Part shown: positions 13,201 to 27,163 of the stretch, piece by piece
Position numbering within the stretch: position 1 is the first letter of the stretch
Layout of the letters: every line of letters begins with the position of its first letter
From: Bugula neritina
Taxonomy: Eukaryota > Bryozoa > Gymnolaemata > Cheilostomatida > Bugulidae
Assembly (NCBI GenBank): GCA_964035545.1
Contig: OZ037773.1
Span: forward strand, 3,975,251 to 4,039,250
Length of the DNA stretch: 64,000 nucleotides
Reading direction: 5' to 3'
Position numbers and translations under genes: made by a program
The notes under the pieces: model-generated
What the model was told of the DNA's origin: nothing
The model's input: the letters and a program-made list of their open reading frames with translations, nothing else
The model's database searches: none

Positions 13201-16089
13201 GAACAAGCAGCCAACATAGTTTAAGGTTTGTTCTTATAAATTTTACATCAGAACATGATCACCAAGTAAAGTAACCTGTCACTGTGGGCTTTTAATAAGC
13301 AATTTACATGAGCAAATTATGAAATATGGAATAGAAATTACTTATTGATTCATTGCATGTGTAACACATAAGTAATCCTACAATTAGGCTATACAAGCTA
13401 CAACTGTTGTCAAAAAATATTCAGCTAGCTAGTGGATGGTTGACTACATATTCAACTGCTAGAAACAATTTGGTGAAACATCATTATGTTGAAAAGGTGT
13501 GTTTGTCTCAAACAGCAAACACAAACAACACTGACTCTAAAACCCTGTAACGCCTCAAAATATCAAAATGTGTGCCCGAAACATCTACCACCATAACCAC
13601 TCATACCACCAAACATGGTAACCAAGTACCAGCCACTTCTTTAGATATAGACAATAATCTACAGCCCTGTACCTTTTCACAAGAGGTATTTTAGTTTCCC
13701 AGTTATTAAAAGAGCCAGATACGAATATTTCTTTGCCGCCCTTGTCCCACTTGATAACAGCGGGAATCTTGTCCTTCTTCTACAACATGCAGCTGTGAGT
13801 TTAACAGAGTGAACTGACAGTCACTGAGGCTACAACTTGGAGTTGTCTTCTAGTGTGTCTAATTAAACATAACTTACAGCAATGAGCTCAAAATAATATT
13901 TGTGGTCATTTACTGTTTACGCTGAGTTCTAGAAATCAATATGTACAGTTAATTAATGTGAAATGCAACAAGCCTATAAGTTCAAGTAACACAAGAACAG
14001 AGTCACTAATGAAATTAAATGCTGGTTGAAATCTGTTAACGGAGTGATACAGCAACAACTACTTGATTTAAATAGACTAAAAAACAGTGACTGTACCAGC
14101 ATATTACAGGTTGCGTGTATTGATTTCCAGCGTAACCTGTGACAGCATTGACATGTAGAGTGTCAATTATTTAAATCATCACAAGCATTGACAGATGAAG
14201 CATGCAGTTGGAGCTTTGAATTGATAAGAAGAAGCAGTTTGTACTATAAGAAGCGGAATAAACTACACTTAGCAGAAAACTTGAGGCTACAGACCAGCTG
14301 TGGTGGAGGGGCTGGGGTGGGAGACGGCATCTGCATAGAGATGGATATGGAACCAGCTCTATACCTCCTGGTGTACGGCTGCTGCTCGACAGCAGAGAGT
14401 TGCTGAGGAGACGAGACATCCGTTTGCAAGTTCTATGAAAGCCAAGCAACATGTAACAGCACTAACTACAGACAACAGCCTACAGCGTAGCAGAACATAC
14501 ACTGTGGGAATACAGTGTCTACTACAGTGTATACCATGTACACTACAGTATAAACAATGCCCACTACAGTATATACAATGTACACAACAGTATATAAAAT
14601 GCCCACTACAATGTCGCTAGAATATACTTTACATTGTATATACTGCACACAACATTATATAAAATGTACACTACAGCACATAAAATTCCCACTACAGTAT
14701 ATACAATAGACATCATGAATACTAATCAGGGTAAATACAGTGTATGCTAAATTAGACATACTGTAATGGGGATTAGAGTAGATAAAGTAGATACAGTACA
14801 AAGTGCAAGCCAGTACATACTATTGATGAGTATGGTGTAAGCTGTATACGAAATAGGTTGCTATTTAGGTATACAAATAGCATATAGATAGATAACAAAA
14901 CACTGGAATGTATGATACATTACTGAACGTTTATTATAATACATTACTTAACATGTATTATATTATAACTATATTAAACACAAACTTATTATTGCACCTT
15001 AGAGAGCCAAGAAGTAGACACGAAGTTTCAGTGTCAAAAGAATGCGGAATCATTGAAAAAGAATGTAGCAGGTGGTCCAAGTCATACATGCAGCAGGAAA
15101 GTTAGCATGAGGGCAGGCAGGGGTTACCCCCTAACCATACGGTTTCATGATACCAGCAACCAAACAAGCGACATTCAGAAAGTATTAGTAAGCCCCAAGT
15201 TATGTCACAGAAATGAGCAGTGATGTAGGGGGGATATTTCATGATCAAACCTTTTTAATGAAGTCTTGCTCAAATACACTGTCACCAGTTTGCTGGAACA
15301 ACAGTTGAATTTTGTGAGTTTATGAAGCTTAGACAGCCCCCTGAGAAAACAGAGGGGTATGTTGCCATAAGAAAGGCTCAACCACCGTGCCATACCAAAC
15401 AGGGTGAAGCACAACCTTGCATCATTATAAACCGTGAGGAGATTTGGGAGCCTAAGGGTTCAAACCCATTGAAGACAAATTCATGAGGATTTGCTGTGCA
15501 TATTAATGGAGGATTCATAAAAATGATTTAAGGACACTGCTTGTTTGTTTCACTTCTAATGAGGGACGCCGGTACTGCTTTGAAAGAACTCTTTTAATAA
15601 CCACAGAAACTTGTATAATTTTAAACGTAGAATGTTTATTAAAAAAGTTGAAAAGTTAGAAACCGACTACTGTAGCTGTTTAGAAGCAACTTATTCAGAT
15701 GTAAAGCATTAAAAGTAGTAAGCTGTAGGATGTGCATGTTAAAGTCATGACCACCACAAGGGAAGCCTACACGTGTTTGGAACAATCTAGAAAAGGTTTG
15801 ATGAAGTAAGGAGATACTTACATCCAGCAAACTCTTCCCAAACTTAGCCTGTGAGCTGGGAGGAGTAATGGAGGGGTCTTGGTATTTCTTCGAGCCTATG
15901 GGCACCTCCAGTGGTCCAAGGGCTTCTGCATTTGAGGGACGCCTCTGCCGCGCCCTATCTCCATATGACATGTTAGATGAGACACCTGCAAGGATTGGTT
16001 ACTTCACATATAACACAGTACATATACATGCAGCTCACACAATGAGGCTGTATATTAGTAATAAACCTACTTTGATTAGTATTCCCCAT
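10266..16089 (-). CDS. PRKAB: AMP-activated protein kinase, beta subunit
   Basis: Scaffold subunit of the AMPK heterotrimer: it binds the alpha and gamma subunits and senses glycogen through a carbohydrate-binding module. Minus-strand exons, 5' to 3': 16071-16089, 15822-15985, 14295-14432, 13673-13779, 12887-12980, 12376-12529, 11847-11974, 11220-11288, 10266-10349; all phases agree, 318 residues (human beta 1 has 270). The tiny first exon gives MGNTNQ, the N-myristoylation start typical of the family. The module reads KGGKEIFVSGSFNNWETK and LPEGEHHYKFLVDGQWKHNP, with both sugar-stacking Trp and a Ser where human Ser108 lies. The C-terminal domain reads PPILPPHLLQVILNKD, LPEPNHVMLNHLYALSIK and SRYKKKYVTTLLYKP. 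Exons 2 and 3 (residues about 7-107) are poorly conserved and supported mainly by phase and splice sites. The donor at 12375 (GTTGGT) is weak but is the one that fits phase. Confidence 0.9.
10636..10816 (+). mobile_element. tRNA-derived SINE, full length
   Basis: Begins gggagcagccgtg, with a pol III A-box-like start and a B-box-like 'gggttcgggcccg', then 'gttaggaagagcatccagtc', 'gctcctgtgcctcatctgaa' and 'ggtgactataaacttgc'. It lies in the last intron of AMPK beta, on the opposite strand to that gene. Confidence 0.82.
12712..12800. repeat. CA-rich microsatellite
   Basis: Imperfect CACACACGCTCGTACACACAC repeat in an AMPK beta intron. Confidence 0.9.
14500..14720. repeat. Degenerate tandem repeat in AMPK beta intron 2
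   Basis: Repeats of 'cactacagtatatacaatg' spaced about 32 bp, alternating 'gtacac' and 'gcccac'. Frames on both strands stay open because of the repeat; not coding. Confidence 0.7.
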
Positions 16090-16408
16090 TTTCTCAGTAA
16101 ATTTAATGTAGGTTCATGAATGTTGTATATACTTTGGAAGGATCCGGCTTATTAGTGACTAGTATGATCACAGTTCTCCTACAAAAATAGCATTCACAGT
16201 TTATTAGAACGATTTTTCACTTAAGGTAGTCCCTAAAAGCATTAAGTAAACCCTAGTGTGCTATACTTACTATTCTTGTCTTCAATTGTTGATTGCTAAA
16301 TAATTATCATAAACAAATTCTTTGTAAAAAGTCGAACCTCAAATAATTTTCAACGGCCTGAGCATCTATATAATTTGATGAGTGATCAACAAAATATAAA
16401 TAAAACTA

Positions 16409-16543
16409 ACTTGAGTGCAACGTGTAACTTCAACTTGTAAATTTAATACTAATATTAATATTATTACTAATACTAATAGTATTAGTATTAGTATTACTAT
16501 TAGTATTACACTTACAAGTTGAAGTTACACGTTACACTCAAGT
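16409..16543. repeat. Foldback (inverted repeat) with palindromic loop
   Basis: Left arm 16409-16440 (acttgagtgcaacgtgtaac...) and right arm 16511-16543 are inverted copies with one mismatch (gca/gta) over about 32 bp. The spacer is tactaatac/gtattagta-type sequence that can itself pair. Confidence 0.85.
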
Positions 16544-17160
16544 AATACCAATAAAGATACTAATAGTAGTAGTAATAGTAATACTCATTTTTATACTATT
16601 ATTAATACTAATAGTAATAGTAATTAATAATCATAATGAATATAATTATGATATCATAATCATAATGAAATTGAATATGACAATCAATGATTATGAATTA
16701 TGATATTCATATTGAGGTTGATAATCATAATGATACTCATACGGATACTGTCATAGTCATATTGATAATGATATTAATTTTAAATTTAATATTGCAATTG
16801 TGATACGTATACTGACTCTGAGTCTGATAGTGATACTGATAGTCAAACTCAATGTCATACTCAATCTCATACTGATACTGATACTTATAGTTATAGTCAT
16901 ACTCATAAGTCATAAATCATAGTGATAGTCACTATGATACTCATACTCATAGTCATACTATCAATCATACTGATACTGTGATACTGACACTGACAGTGAT
17001 ACTCATACTGACAGTGATACTCATACTCATAGTGATACTCATACTCATAGTGATAGAGTCATACTCATACTGATCATCACCAAGGTGAAATAATCCAATA
17101 ACTTAATGAATAACTATAATATTAATATAAATATTATCATAGTATTCACATAAAATATCA
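16544..17160. repeat. Low-complexity 'catactcatagtgatac' tract
   Basis: Imperfect short words (actaatagtaatag, then catactcatagtgata, then tgatactgatac) fill the 5' flank of the HINT gene. No exon is seen. Confidence 0.8.
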
Positions 17161-17485
17161 CTTTCAGCCTCCAAATATAAAATTTAATGTGCCAACAGTG
17201 AAATTGCAAGTTTTAGTTAAACTAGAAGCTATTAGTATTAGCATTAGTATAACATTAATTGTAAGTATTACTATTACTATTAGTATTAGTATTATTGTAC
17301 AAAGTCTAACCCAAATTTTTATTGGTAACAGCGATTACGATTTAAAAATAATTATAGTAAAATCATTGCCTTGAATAACTAATTGGGAGAGTCAATGTTC
17401 TTGACCTAGTTCAATGTCTAAAATAAATAATCAAAGAGTGTAAAAGTAATATAAAGCAGTTATTAAACAACCGTCAACTCTCTGT

Positions 17486-19555
<2,070 letters not shown>

Positions 19556-19787
19556 GCCATTGAATATTGTACTGTTTAGGAACATGGACTGTGTTCCCTC
19601 TTCCCATTTCTATTGACTCATTTCTTCTGTATGTGTCTACTGTTTTTTATTTGTGGGTTATATAGGGTTTTTGATGATTTTTAAAGCGATTGTTGTGTTT
19701 TTCTGTCCAGTAGCTGTACTTGGTAGATTTTTATGTGCTTTTTACGCAGAACAACAACGTTGCAAACAAAACAATGTAGCAACAATT

Positions 19788-19793
19788 AATAAA
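19788..19793 (+). terminator. Candidate polyadenylation signal of HINT
   Basis: AATAAA about 230 bases after the HINT stop codon. Confidence 0.55.
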
Positions 19794-22278
19794 GTTAAAT
19801 GTTAAATATGTTCCGTCTGCTTAAAATTTGAAAGTTTCAAACAATGTTTTTCCTAATGTAGAAATAATATGCGATGTATGACAATAATAGCCCATAATCA
19901 CAAGTTTCATTAACATTAGCATTTGCTGTTTTGCTCCCATAAATAGGATTATAGTAATGGATATATGCTACAACATTAGGTGCTCAGCCTACATGTTAGG
20001 AAACTTCTAAATGTAGTGATTTTTCCTGATAATATAGAACATAAATTGCTTCATTGTGAGATTATTAGGAGTAGCTAATTTTAAAATTTAATAGACTCTC
20101 ACAGGTTCTAGTTTTACCCCTGTGGAAAACCTTGTTTTTGTAAGCTGGCAAAGGAGCAATTGTCACTGAATGTCCCTCTTATCATCACCAATGGCCTTTA
20201 CTGAGATTCAAACCACTAACCTTGCGTTTATTAAGCCAGCTAGTTCTAACCACCAAACAGGTCACGGCTGCTCTCTAAATAATATTATAATTTAATATTG
20301 AAGTTTAATTTAAGGTTTTGCATCTAGATTGCAGATTTATGTTTTGCAACCCAATAGAGTTACTCAAAGTATTTCATTGTATCAGTATTGAAAAATATTA
20401 TGGCAAAGCGGGTGCTTATAGATAAACATATAGCTACATTATAGCAAACTACAAATGAGCTTTAAATGCTGCTACAAGTACATATAAGTGATATATTTCT
20501 GTTCATCATATGTAGCAATAAAAGTGAATAACTATATATGCAGTTTTCAGCATTTCTACAAAATATATACCTGCACAGCTAAAAAGCAATATTATAAAGT
20601 ATTTTTAGACTATTCCTATCCAGGCAAAGCTCTATAGTGCTGTAGCATGCATGCGCAATGCTCATCATCCATATCTTTACAAAAACCTATAACATGCATT
20701 TATATAGGCATGCATAATGATATAATATATCATCCCAATTTAACAATTATATATTTACATTTTTGCAATATTATGGTTGTTGGTACTCATAAGCATTATA
20801 TTATTTTAGATAGATTTTAAATGCCTAGATAATAGCAAATAGTATAGAAGAGAGACATAAAATAAACTAATTATTTTCTTGTGTGCTGTGAGCATTAATG
20901 AGCTTATAATAATATTAATTTACGAATATAATAATATTGTTTTGCTTGGTTGTATGACACGTTCAAGGGGTTGTGTACCCTTCACTTTGACCAAATTACA
21001 AACTCACTCTGTCAAAAAATGAAGTGGCTCCCCTCGCTGTAGCTAGATTTTGGCCAATAGTTAGTGCACTCGTACCCGTAAAGTGATACACGCAACATAA
21101 TTGGCCAGTTCTGTTTACTTGTTGATGACGCACCTTAGTGTGACTTTTGGTCTGGCGTGTTATCAATAATATTTGTTGTATCTTAAACGTAATGATTCAC
21201 AATTTCAAGCTGAAACAAGAATTACATCACCTTTCATAATTATTATAAAATACACGTGTATGTCAACTATTCTACCATTCATCATTTTCTTTTGACGAAT
21301 ACACCTGAAGTTAATATAGATCCAAGTTGAAGTTGTCAGTTAAACTTAATGTTATTGTTAAACTAAAACTTTACTTAAAGTTAAAATTAAATCTACTCAA
21401 CTAGTGGTAGTGAACACGAAGTAGTACTACAACTACCTTATACTTATAGTCACAGTCATACTGAATATCATACTGATACTCATACTCGGGCTGTCGCCAT
21501 AATTATAATATACTCATAAGACAAGTCATAACTCAAATGTAAGTACTAACTCTAAGAGTAAGTAGTTACTAAGTCTAATAGTAATAGTAATACTAATAGT
21601 AATAGTAATACTAATAGTAATAGTAATACTAGTCATAAAAATTAAATATACAGCTAGAGTCAGAAGCTTTAACAGTTTCAGTTTCTTATTTTCCACTTGA
21701 AACTATCAGAATTACTTATGATAGCACAATTTGGATCCATAGTTATTGCTTATTTCGAACTCTATCAACTTCAAGTATCAAATCTGATAACTAGAATAGC
21801 TTAATTATCACTGAGCCAAATTATTTTAAATTTATATAACATATTTTACTTTATGATTGGAAGTCATAAATATTATTTACTGGTAGCGAGCTATTAATGT
21901 ATTTTAGAGTTTAAACTGAGTTTCACAAAATGATTAATAAAAAACATTGATACATTTTAAAGCTGTAGCAGTATGAAATTTTATCTAGAAGTAGCAAGGA
22001 GTTAAAAATAAAAGTGTCACTGTAAGTTTGAAATGAATGCTATTGATTGCAGTTGTTAGTTATCGTTGGTAGTTGCTAATCATTGAAATTATGTATAAAT
22101 AATTTCTCAATCCTGTGTGTCGGAGGGGGGGGGGGGGCTTTCGTGTGCCTACATTTAATTTATGCTTGTGGTTTCCAAACCCCAACGTTCTGATTTGTAT
22201 TTACACATTTTTATCATATTTATTTTTAGACCACTGGTAGCACTGCACAGCTTGTAAAGGGTAGTTCTACCTGTCAAT
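19794..22278. other. Intergenic, HINT to SARAF
   Basis: AT-rich DNA holding one SINE (20092-20275), a low-complexity segment (about 21310-21640) and a 13-base poly-G run near 22125-22137. No exon is recognised. Confidence 0.6.
20092..20275 (-). mobile_element. tRNA-derived SINE
   Basis: Reverse-oriented copy: 'ggagcaattgtcactgaatg', 'catcaccaatggcctttact', 'attcaaaccactaaccttgc' (B box) and 'caggtcacggctgctctc' at the tRNA-like head. Confidence 0.8.
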
Positions 22279-25200
22279 ATGGCTGTTAGAATGCAGTTAC
22301 TCTCATTTCTCCTGTTGCTACTTTGTGTATCATCATGTGAATCGTGGGGGAGCAACAGTAAGTAGGCCTATGCTTAAAAAGTTTTAATTTTTTTATTTGC
22401 TCTGCAATGCTTAAATCCCAGAAACTTGTCGTGCGTTTGTGAAGATCATATGTTGCAGATTTTCCACAAATAGATCACATGAATTGCTTTTTTCTGAAAA
22501 TTTTTCATTGATTCAATATAACCAAATTTTCTATACATGGTAACGTTAATTAGGGATTTGGTTGAAACTTTAATAAAGCCCCGGAAGTTTTAGCCAATTA
22601 AACTCACTCACTCACGCAAGTTTAGAGTCGCTATTCCTGTGAGAAACCGCTGATGGAAAGATTTTTTGTTAGAACAGGCTAAGGACTTGTTCAAATGAGG
22701 CACAGGAGCAATTATGACTGGATGCTCTTCCTAACATCACCAGTGGCCTTTGTCTGGGTTTGAACCCATGACTTTGTGTTCACAAAGCAAACGCTCTAAC
22801 CCCTAGACCACGGCTGCTCCCTGGAATTTTTAGCCAATACTTTTTATTCAATTTAATAGTGGAGCTGTTTTTGTTAATGTCTGCATGACTGAAGCTCCCT
22901 GATATAATGCAAGTCTGTTTCCTGTAGAAGAGAAGATACCAATCAAGAGTATTGATGTTATCACATTGCATCAGGGGAGGATGACTACTGGTCGAAGGTC
23001 TAGCCCAGTACCTCAGCTCATGTATAAAGGCAGTACATCGCTGCAACATTACACCCCTTCCACTGTCCAGTGTTACAACAGAGGGCATGATGGTTATGAT
23101 ATACAAGTAAGGAACGAGTACTTGTGGTTCTTTAAAGATTTTATTAAAAAATTAAATTGCTGACCATATAAAATCAATTTTTGTTGAATTGTTGGAGTTG
23201 TGTTCCTAATTTTTATTTCAAACATAAAATAATAGAGTTCTATAAGGGCAGGCTATAGATTTGACCTGTCTTGTGATTTCCTGTGTACATACTTGTGGAA
23301 TGTATATGTATAATATATCTACTTATATATATAAACCTTGTGATTTTGCAGTGGGAATGTGTAGCTGAGTTAGACCCTCAGGTGAAGTTTGGTCAACTCA
23401 ACGTCCAGTGCGAGGGGTATGATTACCCAGACGACCCTAATATACTGAGAGGTTCTTGCGGGGTAAGTTTAGCGTTTGTTGTCAACTCTGCAATGAGTCA
23501 CTATAAATCTCATAATTCACATGCTATTTACCCACTATTTATTGTAATTTGAAACTATAAATTATCCAGAAATCTTAAACCGGCTATTTTTTAATATACT
23601 ATACTTTTGTAGCATTTAGTTAAAAGGAAGACAACTCCTTGTTCTATGTCCTAAAAGTAGTCTCTGCAATTATGAATATATTTTCAGCACAATTGGTTTT
23701 TGATGTTGAGTAGATCATTTCAACTATTTATTTTCAGTTGGAATACACCCTGGAATATACAGGTTCAGGAGGACATAATTCTCACAGTAGTCAGTGGAAC
23801 TCCCACCAATATAACTCCAAGTAAGTTGATTCCACTATATTTTGCAGCTCTCGGGTTAACTACCCTGTTACTGAAAACTGTGACCCAGTAAATATATAAC
23901 AAGGAGAAGATCGGGTGCCAGTGTGCTTATGAAAATATGTACAATTATAATGAGAATTGTTGGTGGACAGTAAATGCTTGGAGCTGCAAGTGTGTGAATT
24001 TATACTATAGGATGGCAGAAATAAAGTTTCTCACATGTTATTGATTAGGCCATATAGTATTCTTACATCTACGTGGTTAATAGTTAATAAATCAAGATGA
24101 AAGGTTTTCTCTCCTATCTCAACCAGCAAATGTTTTCTCCTGAAGCTCTTCGCATGAGTTTGTAAACTGGACTAGATAATAGTGGAGCTGGTGATTTGTT
24201 GTAGACACTCTAAACAGGACAGCTCTGTATCACACTACTTCGTGCTCTTTTGTATTGGAGGACTGATTTATCTCGTCTACACTAAAGTCTTGTCTCCGTC
24301 TCGCACCCCTCCTCCTGCTGAAGGTGACGGACCAGCATCTGCCCGACAGAGGAACAGGTTAGTTTTCAGACTATGTTCTCTAGAACCTAGTCTACAAACT
24401 TTAACAGCTCACTGAATACCGCTTTGCGAAACATTTAGAATGAGTGAGTAGTGACTTTGGTCATTGTGAATTGGTTATGTGTGTTTATTCATTATTATTG
24501 GATCATACATCTAGTTTTATCTCCTACTCAGTTAAATTGTTGCTATCAACATTAGGTTTTTTATTTGTTTATGTCATGTAACTGGATGTGAATCTGTTTG
24601 CTTTCCTGTATCTTATAACCATCTGTACTGGTGGATCCACTTTTGTAGGTTGTACCCTGATATTCCTCCCCCTCCTTATCCAGGCACAGAACCATCCGCT
24701 CCTGAAGCACCCCCTGCATATGGCTGGGCTGATAACGTAATGCCAGGTATTTATAGGCTATTACCTAATAATCATCATAATAATACATCACAATGACTAG
24801 TGTTACACTATTCTATATTATAGTAGCTATATTACTGCATTACTAGAACATGCTATTGTTATATTTTTATAGTTATTCTTTTACACCAGTAATTCAACAC
24901 AATCTTACTTTTACTGAAAGCACTTTGTTCTGTTTTTCTGTAACTTTTTTGGTTAAAATTCTCAAACACTTGACTGTAGCTGTATGATAGTTTTAATCAT
25001 TCTATAAGTTAGGTAGATGAAGATGAGTTCTCCATAGTTCTACTCTCTACTATTAAAACCCTAGTCAATGTTTTATACTTTGACTCTCGCTCTACATTCT
25101 GCACTATTGTAAGCTGTCACAGCCCTGTAAATTATTTATATGTTTTCAATAAACATGAGCACCAGTTAACTCATGGCTCTATGGATCATTCAACTGGTTT

Positions 25201-26323
25201 TATTTTGTAGGATCTGGAAAATCTTATTCTACGAGTCGAAACCAAGCACCACCCACTAGTCACACATTCAGCCAATCGCAAGCAAGAACAGAAACACACA
25301 CTGGTAACAACCAATCAGGTCCTGGGTTTTGGGGAGGCGCCGCATTGGGCGGTATAGCAGGATATTTGTTTGGTAATAGGAATAGAGGCTACGGCCATCA
25401 TCACAGGGTAAGAAATGTGACTTTACTAGAATAGGATTGTTCTAGTTGTCACTAAGTGTTTGGTGATACCAATGGTGACCTGTTCAGTAAGAGAATTTAA
25501 AACTTGTATTCCTTCAATCATACTGACCAGTTACTATATAATAATGAGTAAGCTGTCACTGTGTGCGTGTATTCTATAAATATCATAGGTGTGTTGTGTC
25601 ACTAAGTATATGCTTTTGTAGCCTTATGGAGGTGGCTGGGGATCTGGCTGGGGCTCAGGTTGGGGCTCAGGCTGGGGATCTGGCTGGGGTTCTAGAGGGT
25701 CAAACTGGGGGTCAGGTTGGGGCTCGGGGTATTCCTCCCGACCTCACACAAGCGGCTGGGGAAGCAGTTGGTCAAGTGGAAGTAGTCGGCCATCAGCTTC
25801 AACAGGAAGTGGATCTAGCAGAAGGACGTCAGGTAAATGGATTTTACTTACCATCCCATTCTAGTGAGAAGAGCTATATAGTGATGCTATTCAATCTTAT
25901 AGAATTGACATTGTGAATTCTTTCAAATGAAATTCATAAGTAATTGACTTTTTTGAGAATGAATTTGTCTAAGAGACACGCAGAAGTGTCGTATTTCCTG
26001 AACTTGAATCCTTACTTTTGTTGCTGCTAAACCTTGTTATAATGACTGCAATGCACTGGTTATACAAAACATCGCGTTTTCTTATTCAATTTTTTAATGT
26101 GCCAAGTATTTCATTCTAACTAGTATTATGTCCTTTAAAGGCCAAGACTTTCTTACAAAGCTATATACTACACATCAGTGTACAGTAATACAAACTCTCT
26201 AATGGTGGTCATGTCGCAATAATAAAGTTAGTCTATAGATTGATTTCATACAAGTAGAACATAATCCTAGTATGACTATATCTGTAATTTATTGAAGGTT
26301 TCGCTGGTACAAGTCGAAGGTAG
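22279..26323 (+). CDS. SARAF: Store-operated calcium entry-associated regulatory factor
   Basis: ER membrane protein (TMEM66) that restrains STIM/Orai store-operated calcium entry. Nine exons in phase: 22279-22357, 22928-23106, 23352-23462, 23738-23820, 24205-24357, 24649-24746, 25211-25407, 25622-25832, 26298-26323; 378 residues (human 339). A Leu-rich signal peptide (MQLLSFLLLLLCVSSC) precedes the luminal domain with family blocks LHQGRMTTGRRSSPVPQL, YNRGHDGYDIQWEC, NVQCEGYDYPDDPNILRGSC and LEYTLEYTG. One transmembrane helix follows (FVLFCIGGLIYLVY), then a cytosolic Pro-rich region (PDIPPPPYPG), GPGFWGGAALGGIAGYLFG and the end GFAGTSRR, like human GYGGTRRR. Exon 8 is unusually rich in Gly-Ser-Trp repeats. 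The last exon lies inside a tandemly duplicated segment and has a second copy at 31255-31280. Confidence 0.94.
22618..22822 (-). mobile_element. tRNA-derived SINE, full length
   Basis: Best-preserved reverse copy: the tRNA-like head ends at 'ccctagaccacggctgctcc', with B box 'gggtttgaacccatgac' and tail 'gagtcgctattcctgtgaga'. It lies in SARAF intron 1. Confidence 0.85.
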
Positions 26324-27163
26324 TAAACAGACAGGAAGTCAATAAGCTCATCACCATGGTTACCAAGTTTTACCTGCAAACAGAGTTCAGTTTTAAAACC
26401 AAACTCCACGTTTCATATTGATTGTAGTCTAATTATAAATTGTTGATAATATAAATATATTATATTTTATTAGTGTGTATAATTTTTATGTTTGGCTTTT
26501 CCTGACAAATGTATTTATGTACTATATTTTTAGTTGTTGGCTTGATTTGCGTTCAACTCATTATATTTCAACTGCACCAATCCTTTTCAATGGGTACTTT
26601 TTCAATATGTTCCTGTCATATTGTATAATTATTATTGTCTATTTAAACTTATTGATGTTCTACTGTAATAATTATGAAGATTATAAAACTTGAATTTTAC
26701 AGTTGGCAAATGTCATTTCATTTTCAAAATCTCAATATTTAATATAGTATATTTTACTATAATAATAATATGATTACAATAATGTAATATATTTTTTAAA
26801 GACAATAAATAATCAAGACTTAATAAATATCAGAGAGATAAGGCTTAAGTATATTCAAGTGAGCAAAAGTAATTGTGTGTATTAAAAGAAGTGGGACAGG
26901 TGAAGAAAACAGAAATAACAAAATTCCTTTCAATATGAACACATCTAAAACACAATTATAGCAAATTTGAGGTACAGGAAGTTCAAATAATTCAATGAAT
27001 GTCTGGTAACTAATACATATTTAAATTAATCTGCATAACAAATAAAATATGAGAGCAGTGGATGGTGCGATAACTTCAGTTAGTAGAGTTGTCATCCCAT
27101 GGAGCACTCCTACACAAATTAGTGATTTCTGCTGCAACACAACACCTCTGTGTTCTGGTAGAA

